This document shows positions 1-9,334 of a stretch of 64,000 bases of DNA, piece after piece. The first letter of the stretch is position 1. Each line of letters begins with the position of its first letter. Source of the stretch: Glaciecola sp965660625 (lineage in GTDB: Bacteria > Pseudomonadota > Gammaproteobacteria > Enterobacterales > Alteromonadaceae). The notes beneath the pieces were generated by a model, which saw nothing but the letters and a program-made list of their open reading frames with translations, was not told the origin of the DNA and did no database searches. Both the position numbers and the translations under genes were made by a program. The stretch covers positions 1-64,000 of the forward strand of contig CBFIAR010000010.1 in assembly GCA_965660625.1 (NCBI GenBank), read 5' to 3'.

Positions 1-149
1 TTTTAACAAATTTAGATCAACTGATTAATTAATGAACTATTTTAATTCAAAATAGGGGTGCGGAATGACAGTTCTATTGACGTCTAGTGCAATTTAATAC
101 AACGGTGTGCCTTTTTGGGGGGCTTGCTGAAGTCGACTTTATGTTGGAT

Positions 150-180
150 AAAAAAAAGCCCTATTAGTACTTAGGGCTTC
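150..180 (-). terminator. rho-independent terminator of rpoD
   Basis: Read on the minus strand, an AAGCCCTA/TAGGGCTT-type stem lies about 35 bases past the rpoD stop and is followed by seven Ts. This ends the rpsU-yqeY-dnaG-rpoD transcript. I see no gene or clear signal in bases 1-149. Confidence 0.85.
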
Positions 181-213
181 TGTGTTTTTCAGTGCTGCAC
201 ATTTTAATAGGTG

Positions 214-2040
214 CTACTCGTCTAAAAAGCTTCTCAACTGTTCAGAGCGGCTAGGGTGGCGCAGTTTACGCAATGCCTTAGCTTCGATCTGTCTGATACG
301 TTCACGTGTAACATCGAACTGTTTACCTACTTCTTCCAAAGTATGGTCGGTGTTCATATCAATACCAAATCGCATTCTTAATACTTTCGCTTCGCGCGCT
401 GTTAGGCCCGCTAAAACTTCTTGAGTTGCGTTTTTCAAACTTCCACCAGTGGCAGAATCAAGAGGCTGTATAATCGTGCTATCCTCAATGAAATCTCCCA
501 AGTGCGAATCTTCATCATCACCTATTGGTGTTTCCATGGAGATAGGCTCTTTGGCTATTTTAAGCACCTTGCGGATCTTGTCTTCTGGCATCAACATGCG
601 TTCTGACAATTCTTCCGGTGTGGGCTCTCTACCCATTTCTTGGAGCATTTGACGAGAAATACGATTCAATTTGTTGATCGTTTCAATCATGTGCACAGGA
701 ATACGGATCGTTCTTGCTTGGTCAGCAATTGAGCGTGTAATTGCCTGGCGTATCCACCAAGTAGCATATGTTGAAAACTTATAACCACGACGGTATTCAA
801 ATTTATCAACAGCTTTCATCAAACCGATATTACCTTCTTGGATGAGATCCAAAAATTGTAAACCGCGGTTGGTGTATTTTTTCGCTATTGAGATTACCAA
901 ACGTAAGTTCGCTTCGACCATCTCTTTCTTTGCGCGACGAGCTTTCGCTTCACCAATCGACATTCTGCGGTTAATGTCTTTTATGTCTGGAATAACTAAA
1001 CCAGTTTCAGCTTCAACAGCATTCATTTTACTGACGCTTCGTTCAATTTCTTCTTTAAATTCAAGAAGCTTCTCAACGTAAGGTGCTTTACCTTCAAGTG
1101 CTTTATATAGCCAATCTATACTCGTTTCATTACCCGCAAATGCCTTGATAAAATCTTTCTTTGGCATTTTTGCGTTCATTACGCAGTATTTCATAACCAA
1201 GCGCTCTTGGATTCGAACACGATCCATCATTCCGCGCATGTTTTTAACCATACGATCGAATTGCTTCGGTATTAAACGAAACTCTTTGAAGACTTCACTT
1301 AGCTCATGGATTTCTTTCCGTGATGCTTTGTGTGAGCGACCTTTCAGTTCTATTACGCTCATTACTTTATTGTATTGATTGCGTAATGCAGTGAATTTTT
1401 CTCGGGCTAATTCAGGGTCAACACCGGTGTCTTCTTCTTCCTCGTCCTCATCTTCAGCATCGTCATCTTCATCGTCAAGTTCATCTTGCGATAATTCTGA
1501 CCCAATATGCGTTGCGGTAGGCGCTACATCTTGCTCATTTGGATCAACGAAGCCAATGATAATATCACTAATGCGGATTTCTTCAGCTTCGAACAAATCC
1601 CATTGGTCAAGTAAATAGGTTATTGCTTCTGGGTATTCTGCAACGGAGCACTGAACCTGGTTAATACCATCCTCAATGCGTTTGGCTATTTCAATTTCGC
1701 CTTCGCGTGTTAGTAGTTCAACTGTACCCATTTCTCGCATATACATGCGAACCGGGTCAGTTGTGCGACCGATTTCGCTTTCAACTGTTGCTAGCGCCTG
1801 TGCCGCAGCTTCAGCTACGTCTTCATCTGCAGACGATTCTTGCATAAGCAATTCGTCAGCGTCTGGTGCAGACTCCGAGACTTTAATTCCCATGTCGTTA
1901 ATCATGCGAATGATATCTTCTATCTGATCAGAATCGACAATGTCTTGAGGGAGGTGATCGTTTACTTCGGCAAAGGTCAAATAACCTTGTTCTTTACCTT
2001 TTGCAATCAGGAGTTTTATCTGGGACTGCTTGCTCTGCAC
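214..2040 (-). CDS. rpoD: RNA polymerase primary sigma factor RpoD (sigma70)
   Basis: This is the housekeeping sigma factor that directs RNA polymerase to -35/-10 promoters. The 608-residue product follows E. coli RpoD almost throughout. It has region 1.1 at the N-terminus, region 1.2 (TTDPVRMYMREMGTVELL) near residue 95, a highly acidic non-conserved stretch near 185-210, and an intact region 2 (NLRLVISIAKKYTNRGLQ, then the YATWWIRQAI -10 recognition helix). The region 4 helix-turn-helix (VTRERIRQIEAKALRKLR) is at the end. Translation starts at GTG (2038-2040) with an AAGGT ribosome site five bases upstream. It is the last gene of the macromolecular synthesis operon and has its own promoter in the gap after dnaG. 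Confidence 0.98.
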   Translation of the reverse strand: MQSKQSQIKLLIAKGKEQGYLTFAEVNDHLPQDIVDSDQIEDIIRMINDMGIKVSESAPDADELLMQESSADEDVAEAAAQALATVESEIGRTTDPVRMYMREMGTVELLTREGEIEIAKRIEDGINQVQCSVAEYPEAITYLLDQWDLFEAEEIRISDIIIGFVDPNEQDVAPTATHIGSELSQDELDDEDDDAEDEDEEEEDTGVDPELAREKFTALRNQYNKVMSVIELKGRSHKASRKEIHELSEVFKEFRLIPKQFDRMVKNMRGMMDRVRIQERLVMKYCVMNAKMPKKDFIKAFAGNETSIDWLYKALEGKAPYVEKLLEFKEEIERSVSKMNAVEAETGLVIPDIKDINRRMSIGEAKARRAKKEMVEANLRLVISIAKKYTNRGLQFLDLIQEGNIGLMKAVDKFEYRRGYKFSTYATWWIRQAITRSIADQARTIRIPVHMIETINKLNRISRQMLQEMGREPTPEELSERMLMPEDKIRKVLKIAKEPISMETPIGDDEDSHLGDFIEDSTIIQPLDSATGGSLKNATQEVLAGLTAREAKVLRMRFGIDMNTDHTLEEVGKQFDVTRERIRQIEAKALRKLRHPSRSEQLRSFLDE

Positions 2041-2231
2041 AATATACCTTACACTTAATTAGGAGTTGTTAAACGCGAATAAACCAGTTAGTTGATAAGT
2101 AGTTTATTTTCAACCCGTTAAACGACACTAAGGATTGCTACCCTTAGCTTGCTTTATCGTAGCGTTTGCGAATGCGCTAGTCTAACACGAAACGCCTACT
2201 TCTGACTATCAATTGTTCTTACGAATTTCAT

Positions 2232-2261
2232 ATAATATTGGTTCAGCTTGGCGCTTTTCAA
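2232..2261 (-). promoter_or_regulatory. candidate sigma70 promoter for rpoD
   Basis: On the minus strand TTGAAA and TATTAT are separated by 18 bases, about 190 bases before the rpoD GTG start, in the 344-base gap between dnaG and rpoD. A private rpoD promoter is known in related operons. No start-site data are available, so this rests on sequence match only. I see no gene in the rest of the gap. Confidence 0.5.
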
Positions 2262-2327
2262 GTACCTTGATGATTCTATTTAATGCTTTGCGTAGGCGTT
2301 TAAGTGTGTATTACTAATTAAACTCGT

Positions 2328-2353
2328 TTGCCGATGTTATGTCTTATCGGCAA
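2328..2353 (-). other. dnaG-rpoD intercistronic hairpin
   Basis: TTGCCGAT and ATCGGCAA form an 8-bp stem with a 10-base loop just past the dnaG stop. The T-run lies before the stem on the minus strand, so it does not look like a terminator. The E. coli operon is cleaved by RNase at this junction, so a processing or mRNA-stabilising role is possible but unproven. Confidence 0.4.
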
Positions 2354-2384
2354 CTCAAAAAAAAACAGTAAAAATCGACAGGCG

Positions 2385-4154
2385 TTACTGCAGTTTGCGC
2401 ATTAATAAACTCAACTCTTGCTGCTCGTGTTCAGTTAATTCTGAAAATTTGGTTTTTGCTTCTAATTCATCTAAGCGCGCCCTAAAGTGCCATTTAATCA
2501 GGTTTTTGAAGCAATCAACATAGAGTGCTTTTGTGCTTGTGTCTGACGACACAACGTCGCTTTCTAAAAGCTGTGCAAGATGTCGACTGTTAGGGTGGTC
2601 ACGAAAAGCCTCCAAAACCATCCCTGTACTTGCCTTTGGGTTCGCATAACAATATGAATGTAAGTCAATTAATAAGGGAATACCTGAAATGGCGGTGTTC
2701 TTAAGAGGCGCCAATTTAACATTTGTGCAATCTGACGCGAGATTCGGCGAATCCATTAATAACCGCAGCATCATGCGCAGTGGCGATTGTTTAATTCTCT
2801 GTGGTAGCTGATAGTCGATTTTTCGAGGAGCTTTACGACTGTTCGCGTTTTTAATATCCCGGGCCAGGGTCTCTTTTGCTTCCTCACCAAACAGTTTGCT
2901 TAGGTCGAACATCAAAAGTTCTCGTTGGGTGTCGCCTTGAATTTTCTCAATCAAAGGCATCGCTTCTGACTTAAGCGCGGCTTTGCCTTCATTTGATGCA
3001 ATTGAATGGCGTTGTAATAGATTATCAAAAAAGAATTTTGATAAGGGTACCGCTTTGCTTAGCAAGTTTTCGAAAGCTTCTTTTCCTATTTTGCGAACCA
3101 TTGTGTCAGGATCTTCATCATCGGGCAGGAACAGGAACTTCATACCAACGCCGTCTTTTAGAAATGGCAGTGCGTTCTCGAGCGCTCGCCATGCTGCTTC
3201 GCGACCTGCTCTATCGCCATCATAGCAACACACAATTTCAGACGTTGATTTAAACATTGCTTGAATGTGCTCAGCAGTGGTTGCTGTGCCAAGTGCTGCA
3301 ACCGCATAATCAATGTCGAATTGAGATAATGCGACAACATCCATGTAGCCCTCTACAACTAGTAAGCGCTCGAGCTTTCGATTATTCTGGCGTGCTTGAT
3401 ATAGACCAAAAAGTTCAAATCCTTTGTGGAAAATTGGCGTTTCAGGACTATTGAGGTACTTAGGTCCATCGTCTTGCATGACGCGACCGCCAAACCCAAC
3501 AACACGACCACGTTTATCTCTGATAGGAAACATGACACGATTTCGGAAGAAATCAAAGCGCCTTTTATTATCATTTTCTGAAATGAGCTTCAGTTCGAGC
3601 AGTCTTGACTGCTTATGTTCATCAGTACCAAATGTGTTTAGCACTGAATCCCACTCAGGAGGCGCGAAGCCCATATCCCAAGCTTTTACTACATCGCCAC
3701 TCAGGCCTCTTCCTTTTAAGTATTCAATGACTTCGGGCGCCTGAGAATGATGCTTTAATTGGTGTTGGAAATATCGAGTTACCGATTCCATCAATTGATA
3801 GTCTTGTTCGCGCTGACTTTTTTGTTGAGGTGTGGGTGCTGGTGCCCCGCCTTTTTCTCGGGGAACATCAACACCATAGGTTTTTGCTAGTTCTTCGATA
3901 GCTTCTGGAAACTCAAGGCGGTCAAATTCCATTAGGAAACTGATAACATTGCCTTTCGCACCGCAACCAAAACAATAATAAAACTGCTTTTCTTGGCTGA
4001 CAGAAAATGAAGGACTTTTTTCGTTATGAAAAGGGCAGCAGGCCTGATGATTCTTGCCCGCTTTTTTCAGTTTAACTCGCGCATCAACAATATCGACAAT
4101 ATCGCTGCGTGCAATAAGGTCATCAATAAAGTCTCGAGGAATGCGACCAGCCAT
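2385..4154 (-). CDS. dnaG: DNA primase DnaG
   Basis: Primase makes the RNA primers for chromosome replication and binds DnaB helicase through its C-terminus. The 589-residue product has the CHC2 zinc ribbon with ligands Cys40, His43, Cys61 and Cys64, the same spacing as E. coli. The TOPRIM catalytic acids are in EGYMD (268-272) and DGD (312-314). The C-terminal ~150 residues are the divergent helicase-binding part. The gene begins four bases after the yqeY stop with no clear ribosome site of its own, which suggests translational coupling. Low primase expression relative to its operon partners is typical of this operon. Confidence 0.97.
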   Translation of the reverse strand: MAGRIPRDFIDDLIARSDIVDIVDARVKLKKAGKNHQACCPFHNEKSPSFSVSQEKQFYYCFGCGAKGNVISFLMEFDRLEFPEAIEELAKTYGVDVPREKGGAPAPTPQQKSQREQDYQLMESVTRYFQHQLKHHSQAPEVIEYLKGRGLSGDVVKAWDMGFAPPEWDSVLNTFGTDEHKQSRLLELKLISENDNKRRFDFFRNRVMFPIRDKRGRVVGFGGRVMQDDGPKYLNSPETPIFHKGFELFGLYQARQNNRKLERLLVVEGYMDVVALSQFDIDYAVAALGTATTAEHIQAMFKSTSEIVCCYDGDRAGREAAWRALENALPFLKDGVGMKFLFLPDDEDPDTMVRKIGKEAFENLLSKAVPLSKFFFDNLLQRHSIASNEGKAALKSEAMPLIEKIQGDTQRELLMFDLSKLFGEEAKETLARDIKNANSRKAPRKIDYQLPQRIKQSPLRMMLRLLMDSPNLASDCTNVKLAPLKNTAISGIPLLIDLHSYCYANPKASTGMVLEAFRDHPNSRHLAQLLESDVVSSDTSTKALYVDCFKNLIKWHFRARLDELEAKTKFSELTEHEQQELSLLMRKLQ

Positions 4155-4158
4155 AAGA

Positions 4159-4602
4159 TTAGGCTAATTTAGCTTTGATGCTACCGCTTAATGCACCCAT
4201 ATCGGCGCGACCTGTTACTTTTGGCTTTAACCATCCCATCACTTTACCCATGTCCTGCATGGACTCAGCACCTGTCGCCGCCATTGCTTCATCAATTAAG
4301 GTATTGATTTCATCAGCTGTTAGCGCTTGAGGTAGGAACTTGGTAATAACAGCAATTTCAGCCTCTTCAATGTCTACTAAATCTTGACGCCCTGCAGCTC
4401 TGAAAGGGGTAATAGATTCATTGCGCTGTTTAACCATTTTGGTCAATATAGCAAGAACGTCGGTATCATTTAATTCGATACGCTCGTCGACTTCACGCTG
4501 TTTTACAGCAGCGAGTGCCATTCTCAATGTTTTCAGCGTCGCTTTGTCTTTAGCGCGCATGGCATCTTTTTGAGCTTCTTTTAATGTATCTAATAAAGTC
4601 AT
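4159..4602 (-). CDS. yqeY: GatB/YqeY family protein
   Basis: This is a 147-residue YqeY-like protein related to the tRNA-binding tail of GatB; its cellular role is not settled. The family is seen in the N-terminal LLDTLKEAQKDAMRAKDK, the IEEAEIAVITKFLPQAL helix, and the MGKVMGWLKPKVTGRADMG glycine/lysine-rich end. I place the start at the second ATG (4600-4602), because AAGGAA lies eight bases before it; the upstream ATG at 4611 is too close to that site. The insertion of yqeY between rpsU and dnaG is common outside the enterics. Confidence 0.93.
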   Translation of the reverse strand: MTLLDTLKEAQKDAMRAKDKATLKTLRMALAAVKQREVDERIELNDTDVLAILTKMVKQRNESITPFRAAGRQDLVDIEEAEIAVITKFLPQALTADEINTLIDEAMAATGAESMQDMGKVMGWLKPKVTGRADMGALSGSIKAKLA

Positions 4603-4649
4603 CGTTATCATTCCTTTAAGGCAGTCTATTCGTGTAGACCCTTGATATA

Positions 4650-4697
4650 TTTTTGTTTCGCAGAAACAAAAACGGACGTCATAAAGACGCCCGTTTT
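4650..4697 (-). terminator. attenuator/terminator hairpins after rpsU
   Basis: Two adjacent stems follow rpsU on the minus strand: AAAACGGGCGTC with GACGTCCGTTTT (one G-T pair, 4669-4697) ending in a T-run, then a second perfect 10-bp stem (4650-4672) whose arm contains that T-run. In E. coli a partial terminator at this place lets S21 be made in excess of primase. The same use is likely here. Confidence 0.75.
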
Positions 4698-4739
4698 GAA
4701 TTTAATTGGCTCGAAACCAGTCAATTTACGCTACGCGAA

Positions 4740-4955
4740 TTAGTACAGCTTGATACGACGTGCGTTTTCGCGAGCTAACTTTTTCATGTGACGCTTTTTC
4801 GCAGCAGCTTTCTTGCGCTTACGTTCCCAAGTTGGTTTCTCGAAAAATTCGCGACGGCGAACTTCAGACAGTACACCCGCTTTCTCACATGAACGTTTGA
4901 AGCGTCTAAGCGCGATATCAAACGGTTCGTTATCTCTTACTTTCACGATTGGCAT
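4740..4955 (-). CDS. rpsU: 30S ribosomal protein S21
   Basis: S21 is a small basic protein of the 30S platform needed for efficient initiation at Shine-Dalgarno messages. The 71 residues match the family along the whole length: MPIVKVRDNEPFDIALRRFK at the start, REFFEKPTWERKRKK in the middle and a lysine/arginine-rich tail ending RRIKLY. It is the first gene of the operon with yqeY, dnaG and rpoD and is followed by a partial terminator. It is divergent from tsaD, an arrangement conserved in gammaproteobacteria. Confidence 0.98.
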   Translation of the reverse strand: MPIVKVRDNEPFDIALRRFKRSCEKAGVLSEVRRREFFEKPTWERKRKKAAAKKRHMKKLARENARRIKLY

Positions 4956-5025
4956 TAATTCATCACCTTAAGATGTTTTATCTACCAGGTATGTTGTATT
5001 ACCCGGGCTTAAAAAATGGTGCGGA

Positions 5026-5054
5026 ATACTAAAACTTTTGTAATTACTTGTAAA
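5026..5054 (-). promoter_or_regulatory. sigma70 promoter of the rpsU operon
   Basis: On the minus strand TTTACA and TAGTAT are exactly 17 bases apart, about 70 bases before the rpsU ATG. It sits in the 359-base divergent gap (4956-5314) shared with tsaD. I see no gene in that gap and did not find an equally good promoter for tsaD. Confidence 0.65.
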
Positions 5055-5314
5055 GAAGTTTAGTACAAAAATATTCAATTTTGTTTGTTTTCCGTCAGCG
5101 ATGCGCAGTATATACTAGCATCATATCGAATGCACTGTGATCATTGGCTATTTTAATGCTTTTTTGTCAGTTACCATGTAAGTAACTGAAAGCATTGCAA
5201 AGCTACTTTCATCGCTTTTGTTAATGCGTTGCGCAAGGCTTACCCAACAGCGTTCTCTTGGGCCATATAGTCGCACTACAACATAAAGCGCTTTATTTTT
5301 TACTGAGTATTTAC

Positions 5315-6328
5315 ATGAAAATTTTAGGTATTGAAACATCTTGTGACGAAACCGGTGTCGCAATTTACGATACAGACAATGGTTTAATGGCTCACGAGCT
5401 ATACAGCCAGGTGAAATTGCACGCAGACTACGGTGGTGTGGTGCCAGAACTAGCGTCGCGTGATCACGTCCGAAAAATAGTGCCTTTAATCAAACGCACA
5501 ATTGCTAATTCTGGACTAGACTCACGCGATATCGATGGTGTTGCATTTACTCGCGGGCCTGGCTTAGTGGGAGCGTTACTCGTTGGTTCGTCAGTGGGGC
5601 GCAGTTTAGCCTATGCTTGGGGCGTGCCAGCTGTAGGCGTTCATCATATGGAAGGACATCTCCTTGCACCGATGCTAGATGATAATCCACCTCCTTTTCC
5701 CTTCATTGCTTTGTTGGTATCAGGTGGGCACAGCATGATTGTCGATGTAAAAGGTATCGGGCAATATACTGTTTTAGGTGAGTCACTGGATGACGCTGCA
5801 GGAGAAGCATTTGATAAAACAGCGAAACTCCTTGGTCTCGACTATCCTGGAGGTCCTTTGTTGGCAAAGTTAGCAGAAAAGGGTGAACCGGGACATTATA
5901 AATTCCCCCGACCAATGACCGATAGGCCGGGTTTAGATATGAGTTTTAGTGGTTTAAAAACATTTGCAGCAAATACTATTCGAGCTTGCGACGGCAGTGA
6001 ACAAACTAAAGCAAATATCGCTTATGCATTTCAAGACGCGGTTGTGGATACCTTGCTCATTAAATGTCAGCGTGCTTTAAAGCTAACGAAACAAAAACGT
6101 CTAGTCATAGCAGGGGGAGTCAGCGCCAACAAACAACTTAGAGCCACTTTGCAAGACTTGAATCGCCGCAAAGGAATTGATGTATATTACCCTGCTTTTG
6201 AATACTGCACTGATAATGGTGCAATGATTGCGTTTGCAGGAGCACAACGCTTGCTAGCGGGGGAGTCCGTGGGGCTCGATACGAAAGCGATGCCAAGATG
6301 GCCGCTTGATTCTCTTCAGGCAATATAA
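5315..6328 (+). CDS. tsaD: tRNA N6-threonylcarbamoyladenosine transferase TsaD
   Basis: TsaD transfers the threonylcarbamoyl group to A37 of ANN-decoding tRNAs, working with TsaB, TsaC and TsaE. The 337-residue product starts MKILGIETSCDETG, has the metal-binding HMEGH motif (His111, His115), and carries SFSGLKT and AGGVSANKQLR near the C-terminus. The reading frame is open further upstream to 5258, but the family N-terminus begins at the ATG at 5315, so I use that. It is divergent from rpsU. Confidence 0.97.
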   Translation: MKILGIETSCDETGVAIYDTDNGLMAHELYSQVKLHADYGGVVPELASRDHVRKIVPLIKRTIANSGLDSRDIDGVAFTRGPGLVGALLVGSSVGRSLAYAWGVPAVGVHHMEGHLLAPMLDDNPPPFPFIALLVSGGHSMIVDVKGIGQYTVLGESLDDAAGEAFDKTAKLLGLDYPGGPLLAKLAEKGEPGHYKFPRPMTDRPGLDMSFSGLKTFAANTIRACDGSEQTKANIAYAFQDAVVDTLLIKCQRALKLTKQKRLVIAGGVSANKQLRATLQDLNRRKGIDVYYPAFEYCTDNGAMIAFAGAQRLLAGESVGLDTKAMPRWPLDSLQAI

Positions 6329-6452
6329 AAGGCATTAGCGAAAGGGCACAAAAAATGAACATGCTTCTGGTGAAATAGTTGCTACTAGAGGAGTAAAGGT
6401 AAGCTTAATTTACTTTTTCTATTCGCTTTGAATGCTGTTTTTAATACTGTTA

Positions 6453-7055
6453 TTACTCATTTACTTTGCCTTTTTTCCAAATTTTGCTTTCTTCGCCGTG
6501 AAGTAAGCGACGGATATTGTCGCGATGCTGCCATATAATAAGTATGGACAGCATAAGCACAGCATACAAATATTCGGGCTTGAAAAAAAGAGTATAAATC
6601 GGTGCAAGTATTACCGTAATAATGGCCGCCAATGACGAGTAGCCACTTATGATGACGACTAATATCCAGCTTCCCAATAGCAAAATGGCTAAGTTAAATC
6701 CCATTGAAATTAGACAACCTAACGCAGTTGCTACGCCTTTCCCACCCTTAAATTTAAAAAAAACAGGATACATATGGCCCAGACATGCCGCTATGGCGAT
6801 AGCACCTATCGATATTGGGTCAACACCGAATAGAAAAGCAGCATAAACACTTACGGTGCCTTTCAATATATCGAAGATTAAAACTAAGATGGCAGCGAAC
6901 GGCCCAGCAATGCGCAGAACATTCGTGGCACCAGGGTTTCCGGAACCCTGCTGGCGCGGGTCGCCTTTACCAAAAAGATGACAAACAATAATCGCACTAG
7001 AAATTGAAGCCAAAATATATGCGACAAAAATCATCATCAGCGTGAATGAAATCAT
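6453..7055 (-). CDS. plsY: glycerol-3-phosphate acyltransferase PlsY
   Basis: PlsY acylates glycerol-3-phosphate from acyl-phosphate in the inner membrane, the first step of phospholipid synthesis. The 200-residue protein has about five membrane segments and the three family motifs: GSGNPGATNVLR near residue 36, HMYPVFFKFKGGKGVATALG near 93-112, and a C-terminal IIWQHRDNIRRLLHGEE. AGGGA lies eight bases before the ATG. The gene is convergent with tsaD and divergent from folB, the usual neighbourhood in gammaproteobacteria. Confidence 0.96.
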   Translation of the reverse strand: MISFTLMMIFVAYILASISSAIIVCHLFGKGDPRQQGSGNPGATNVLRIAGPFAAILVLIFDILKGTVSVYAAFLFGVDPISIGAIAIAACLGHMYPVFFKFKGGKGVATALGCLISMGFNLAILLLGSWILVVIISGYSSLAAIITVILAPIYTLFFKPEYLYAVLMLSILIIWQHRDNIRRLLHGEESKIWKKGKVNE

Positions 7056-7138
7056 ATACTTGGTCCCTATGTTGCGGTTACACTTAGCTTTAGATTACTC
7101 GAAGGTGAAAAAAATCGCTAGGCGATTAAGTTATTGTC

Positions 7139-7492
7139 ATGGATTTAGTTAAAATACAGGGCCTAACGGTCCACGCACTTATTGGTGTTTTCGATTTTGA
7201 AAGGCACGCAAAGCAAAGGTTAATCCTTGATGTCGATATGCATACCGACCTTAGTTTAGCTGCTGCAACAGACGATGTAGCCAATACGATTGACTACGGC
7301 AAAGTGGCGCAACGATTGACTGAGATTTCGAATGAATCGTCATATTTTTTACTCGAGGCTTTAGCAAAAAAAATGCTCGATATGATATTTGTAGAATTCA
7401 AGCCGCAAAAAGTGACGCTTACCGTTAATAAACCGGATATTCTCAAAGAAGCGCAAAATGTTGCCATTAGTATGACCAGAGAATGCAGTTAG
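7139..7492 (+). CDS. folB: dihydroneopterin aldolase FolB
   Basis: FolB splits dihydroneopterin to 6-hydroxymethyl-dihydropterin in folate synthesis. The 117 residues fit the family: VKIQGLTVHALIGVFDFER at the start, the TIDYGKVAQ segment with the conserved tyrosine near 53, FLLEALAKKM, and VNKPD with the catalytic lysine near 99. Its last ten bases overlap the next gene, folK, which uses the product, so the two are probably coupled. Confidence 0.95.
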   Translation: MDLVKIQGLTVHALIGVFDFERHAKQRLILDVDMHTDLSLAAATDDVANTIDYGKVAQRLTEISNESSYFLLEALAKKMLDMIFVEFKPQKVTLTVNKPDILKEAQNVAISMTRECS

Positions 7493-7995
7493 TGCCGCAT
7501 TTTATGCTTATAAGTGTCGGTTCCAATATTGACAAAACGGCGAATACCGACGCAGGGTTAAATGGCTTAAATGATGCATTCAATAATGTGCGAATTTCAC
7601 CCGTTTATGAAAGTGAGTCAGTTGGCTTTAAAGGAGACACCTTTTTCAATCTAGTGGTGTCAGCCGAAACGGATGCTACTGTCGGTCTCGTTTGTGAAAT
7701 ATTAAAACAAATTGAAGATGAAAATGGTCGCGTTCGCGGTACAGAAAAATTTGCCCCTCGCACACTAGACTTAGACTTACTAACGTTTGATGAACATGTT
7801 ATCGAGCACCCTATTATCTTACCCCGTGAGGAAATTCTCTATAATGCTTTTGTGTTAAGACCCCTCGCCGATTTAGTGCCACAGCACATGCATCCTGTTG
7901 TAAAAAAAACATACCAATCTTTATGGCAGCAGTACGACAAACAAAAACAGAAATTGTGGCTTGCTGACTACACATGGAACAAGACGAAAATATGA
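7483..7995 (+). CDS. folK: 2-amino-4-hydroxy-6-hydroxymethyldihydropteridine pyrophosphokinase FolK
   Basis: FolK transfers pyrophosphate from ATP to 6-hydroxymethyl-dihydropterin, the step after FolB. The family motifs are present: ISVGSN near the start, FFNLVV, the GRVRGTEKFAPRTLDLDLL catalytic segment, and HPIILPREEILYNAFVLRPL. The given ATG overlaps folB; an internal ATG at 7504 just before ISVGSN would also give a family-like N-terminus, and neither has a strong ribosome site. The 3' end overlaps uppP. Confidence 0.93.
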   Translation: MQLVPHFMLISVGSNIDKTANTDAGLNGLNDAFNNVRISPVYESESVGFKGDTFFNLVVSAETDATVGLVCEILKQIEDENGRVRGTEKFAPRTLDLDLLTFDEHVIEHPIILPREEILYNAFVLRPLADLVPQHMHPVVKKTYQSLWQQYDKQKQKLWLADYTWNKTKI

Positions 7996-8792
7996 CGTTT
8001 TTTGAAATAATTATCCTCGCTATCATTCAAGGTTTAACCGAGTTTTTACCTATTTCTAGCTCCGCCCACTTAATTTTGCCTGCCGAAATTTTAGGCTGGC
8101 GTAACCAAGGTTTGGCCTTCGATGTTGCTGTGCATGTGGGCAGTTTACTGGCGGTTTTTATTTACTTAAGGAATGACGTGGTGAATCTTGCCGTAGCATG
8201 GTTTTCTAAGGGGTTTGGCAATCAGCAAACAACGCAAAGCAAGCTCGCTTGGTGGATTATTATAGCGACTATTCCAGGCGTGGTTTTTGGTTTTTTTATG
8301 AAGGACTGGATCGCTCTTAACGCCAGGACTGCTTTAGTCATCGCGATTACGACGATTATTTTCGGCTTGTTGCTTTGGTATGCTGATATCAGAGCAAAAC
8401 AAACTAAAACGATTGAACAAATTGGCGTGAAAGAAGCCCTCATTATTGGTTTAGCTCAAGCTGTCGCTATTATCCCTGGCACGTCTCGTTCAGGCATTAC
8501 CATGACCGCAGGCTTGATGTTAGGTCTTAATCGTGAAAGCACTGCGAGATTCTCATTTTTGTTATCCATTCCTATTATTCTTGGTGCTGGCCTTTTTTCA
8601 GTCTTGGAATTACTGGGCAGTGTCGCTGAAGTCGATTGGAATGAATTATTTTACGGAGCCGCATTTTCTTTTGTGGCTGCTTATTTATGTATCTTTTTGT
8701 TTTTAAATTGGATTGCCAAAATAGGCATGCTGCCATTCGTTATATATCGTTTGGTATTAGGTTGCGTATTGTTATACATAGTTTTGGGTTAA
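7974..8792 (+). CDS. uppP: undecaprenyl-diphosphatase UppP (BacA)
   Basis: UppP recycles undecaprenyl pyrophosphate to the monophosphate carrier used for peptidoglycan; extra copies give bacitracin resistance. The 272-residue membrane protein has the two catalytic repeats of the family: IIQGLTEFLPISSSAHL near the N-terminus and QAVAIIPGTSRSGITMT near residue 165. About eight hydrophobic segments are visible. The first ATG (7974) lies inside folK; the ATG at 7992 is an equally possible start. It forms a tight cluster with folB and folK. Confidence 0.96.
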   Translation: MEQDENMTFFEIIILAIIQGLTEFLPISSSAHLILPAEILGWRNQGLAFDVAVHVGSLLAVFIYLRNDVVNLAVAWFSKGFGNQQTTQSKLAWWIIIATIPGVVFGFFMKDWIALNARTALVIAITTIIFGLLLWYADIRAKQTKTIEQIGVKEALIIGLAQAVAIIPGTSRSGITMTAGLMLGLNRESTARFSFLLSIPIILGAGLFSVLELLGSVAEVDWNELFYGAAFSFVAAYLCIFLFLNWIAKIGMLPFVIYRLVLGCVLLYIVLG

Positions 8793-8838
8793 TTTACATA
8801 CCCAAATTAGACTTTCGTTTATCAAAAGGGCTGTTAAT

Positions 8839-9201
8839 ATGACCGATACAATATTTACAAAAATAATTAATAAAGAAATTCCTGCCGACATATTGTTCGA
8901 AGATGAAAAGGTATTAGTGTTCAAAGACATCAACCCGCAAGCGCCAGTGCACTTTTTAGTTATTCCAAAAAAGGCCATTGCTACAACCAATGATATCGTC
9001 GCTGAAGACGAAGCGTTAGTCGGCTATATGCATCGCGTAGCTGCAAATGTCGCAAAAGACATCGGCGTTGCCGAACAGGGTTTTAGGACAGTAATGAATT
9101 GTAATCAAGATGGTGGGCAGACGGTTTACCATATTCATTTACACGTTTTAGCTGGGAAACCATTGGGCTGGCCTCCATATCAAGAGCGGTTAAAAAGCTA
9201 A
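8839..9201 (+). CDS. hinT: HIT-family purine nucleoside phosphoramidase (HinT-like)
   Basis: This is a 120-residue histidine-triad hydrolase of the HinT branch, which cleaves adenosine phosphoramidates such as lysyl-AMP. The triad HIHLH is at residues 98-102 with His100 as the expected nucleophile. The N-terminal IFTKIINKEIPADILFEDE and QAPVHFLVIPKK segments are typical. It follows uppP on the same strand after a 46-base gap, but no functional link to uppP is evident. Confidence 0.94.
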   Translation: MTDTIFTKIINKEIPADILFEDEKVLVFKDINPQAPVHFLVIPKKAIATTNDIVAEDEALVGYMHRVAANVAKDIGVAEQGFRTVMNCNQDGGQTVYHIHLHVLAGKPLGWPPYQERLKS

Positions 9202-9334
9202 ATAAATTCATGTGGTTGTCATGGCTAGTAGCGAATTTCGGTTGTATCGTGGCAAAGTCAGTCAACGGGTAATATGTCAGCAAGGTTAGGCCACTTTGTT
9301 TGATGCAAATATAAAAATATAAGGTTTTATTTCC

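Noticed and set aside
1430..1490. Low-complexity TC/TTC-rich stretch that looks like a microsatellite
   Set aside because: It encodes the acidic non-conserved segment of RpoD, normal for this protein.
2328..2353. Hairpin after dnaG as a terminator
   Set aside because: The T-run lies on the wrong side of the stem for the minus-strand transcript, and there is no gene reading the other way.
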